64,000 nt of DNA from NCBI RefSeq assembly GCF_028737195.1, contig NZ_JAQZAJ010000002.1, positions 310,001 to 374,000 on the forward strand, given 5' to 3'. Made by a program: the position numbers and the translations under genes. This document shows, one piece after another, positions 63,551 to 64,000 of this stretch. Source of the stretch: Pseudovibrio exalbescens (GTDB lineage Bacteria; Pseudomonadota; Alphaproteobacteria; Rhizobiales; Stappiaceae). Under the pieces are notes generated by a model, which was not told the origin of the DNA, ran no database searches, and saw only the letters and a list, made by a program, of their open reading frames with translations. Position 1 is the first letter of the stretch. Each line of letters starts with the position of its first letter.

Positions 63551-63580
63551 CGGGGCCCTTTTGGGGCCCCGTTTGCGTTT
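63551..63580 (+). terminator. Terminator after the esterase gene
   Basis: CGGGGCCC (63551-63558) pairs with GGGGCCCCG (63563-63571) around TTTT, followed by TTTGCGTTT. It closes the MFS-esterase transcript. Confidence 0.82.
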
Positions 63581-63937
63581 GAGCATCAGTTTTCCCGAGA
63601 GCTGGGTATTTTCCTGTGTTTTTTTGGATTAAAAATTCTGACTTTATTGAGTATTGATTATTGATAAAGAGCTCGATTCATAAGTCATAACATATGAAGT
63701 CATCACATTAATTGAATAGTTAAATCGTTAAATAAATAGAAAACTTCATTATACAACAAATACTGATGAAATTTCGAAAATCATCACGATTAAATAATTG
63801 AAAATTACGCATGGTTAGGTACGTAATAATACGTCCTGAAGGGGTGGTCTCTGAGAGAATTATTTCATTTTCTCATCGGAAAAGGGCTGTTTCTTCAGGT
63901 TTCCCAATACTCCTTCCAAGGGAAAACGGACAAAAAG
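63581..63937. other. AT-rich gene-free region before the last gene
   Basis: About 360 bases without a gene and markedly AT-rich from 63630 to 63800. A small palindrome ACGTA-ATAA-TACGT (63821-63834) lies 104 bases before the following start codon and may be an operator. This should be the promoter region of the truncated gene. Confidence 0.45.
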
Positions 63938-64000
63938 ATGAGCACAACAGCATTTCAAGGTGATGAAGCGGCAAGTCTTGCGAGCACGCCAACATTCACC
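63938..64000 (+). CDS. Start of an unidentified gene, truncated by the window edge
   Basis: ATG at 63938 opens a frame of 21 codons (MSTTAFQGDEAASLASTPTF and on) with no stop before the end. A weak purine-rich sequence, GGAAAACGG, precedes it. The sequence is too short to identify; Ser/Thr/Ala-rich and with no signal peptide visible so far. Confidence 0.45.
   Translation, partial: MSTTAFQGDEAASLASTPTFT

Overview
The window reads as a chromosomal segment of a marine-type Alphaproteobacterium of moderate GC content. Three things suggest this: the enoyl-CoA hydratase - rpsT - dnaA - dnaN - recF - gyrB order, the rsmI - yraN - gshB order, and an mmcB-type DNA repair gene. A Pseudovibrio/Stappiaceae-like organism would fit the gene mix (Lap-type type I secretion, capsule-type Kdo transferase, large ABC sugar uptake locus), but the genus is my inference from memory and no search was possible. 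No rRNA, tRNA, CRISPR array, insertion sequence or prophage was recognised.

Layout. 1-5 kb: housekeeping genes (gshB, yraN, rsmI, a lipoprotein resembling penicillin-binding-protein activators, coaBC). 5-13.4 kb: mixed single genes (GMC oxidoreductase, GST-mmcB pair, an unrecognised alpha/beta-hydrolase-like protein, a DEAD-box helicase, a BigR/SqrR-like ArsR repressor, a DedA-PAP2-LssY fusion). 13.6-21.2 kb: a two-domain PPK2 phosphotransferase and a lysine/glutarate catabolic group (FAD amine oxidase-like gene, gcdH, ALDH7-type dehydrogenase, divergent LysR), then an acetyltransferase. 21.4-31.2 kb: the dnaA-dnaN-recF-gyrB replication cluster, with an intergenic stretch upstream of dnaA. 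31.2-37.4 kb: a GntR regulator and a Lap-like type I secretion system (TolC, ABC exporter and, on the other strand, the HlyD adaptor). 37.6-42.6 kb: a cobalamin riboswitch followed by btuB-btuF-btuC-btuD. 42.6-45.9 kb: the zinc system, znuC-znuB-zur divergent from znuA, with a near-perfect Zur-box palindrome between them. 45.9-54.5 kb: a single-module KpsC-like protein, then an ABC sugar importer with a FGGY kinase and a divergent LacI regulator.

54.5-63.6 kb is the most unusual part. It holds thiolase and acetoacetyl-CoA-reductase-type SDR on one strand. Divergent from them lie a LysR regulator, a CoA-transferase, an R-specific MaoC hydratase, a FabV trans-2-enoyl reductase, an MFS transporter and an HSL-type esterase. 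Together these supply every step of a C4 reverse beta-oxidation route: acetyl-CoA to acetoacetyl-CoA, (R)-3-hydroxybutyryl-CoA, crotonyl-CoA, butyryl-CoA, then release of the acid by CoA transfer. I propose it as a dedicated short-chain acyl (butyrate/crotonate/3-hydroxybutyrate) module under one LysR regulator. The window ends in the first 21 codons of an unidentified gene.
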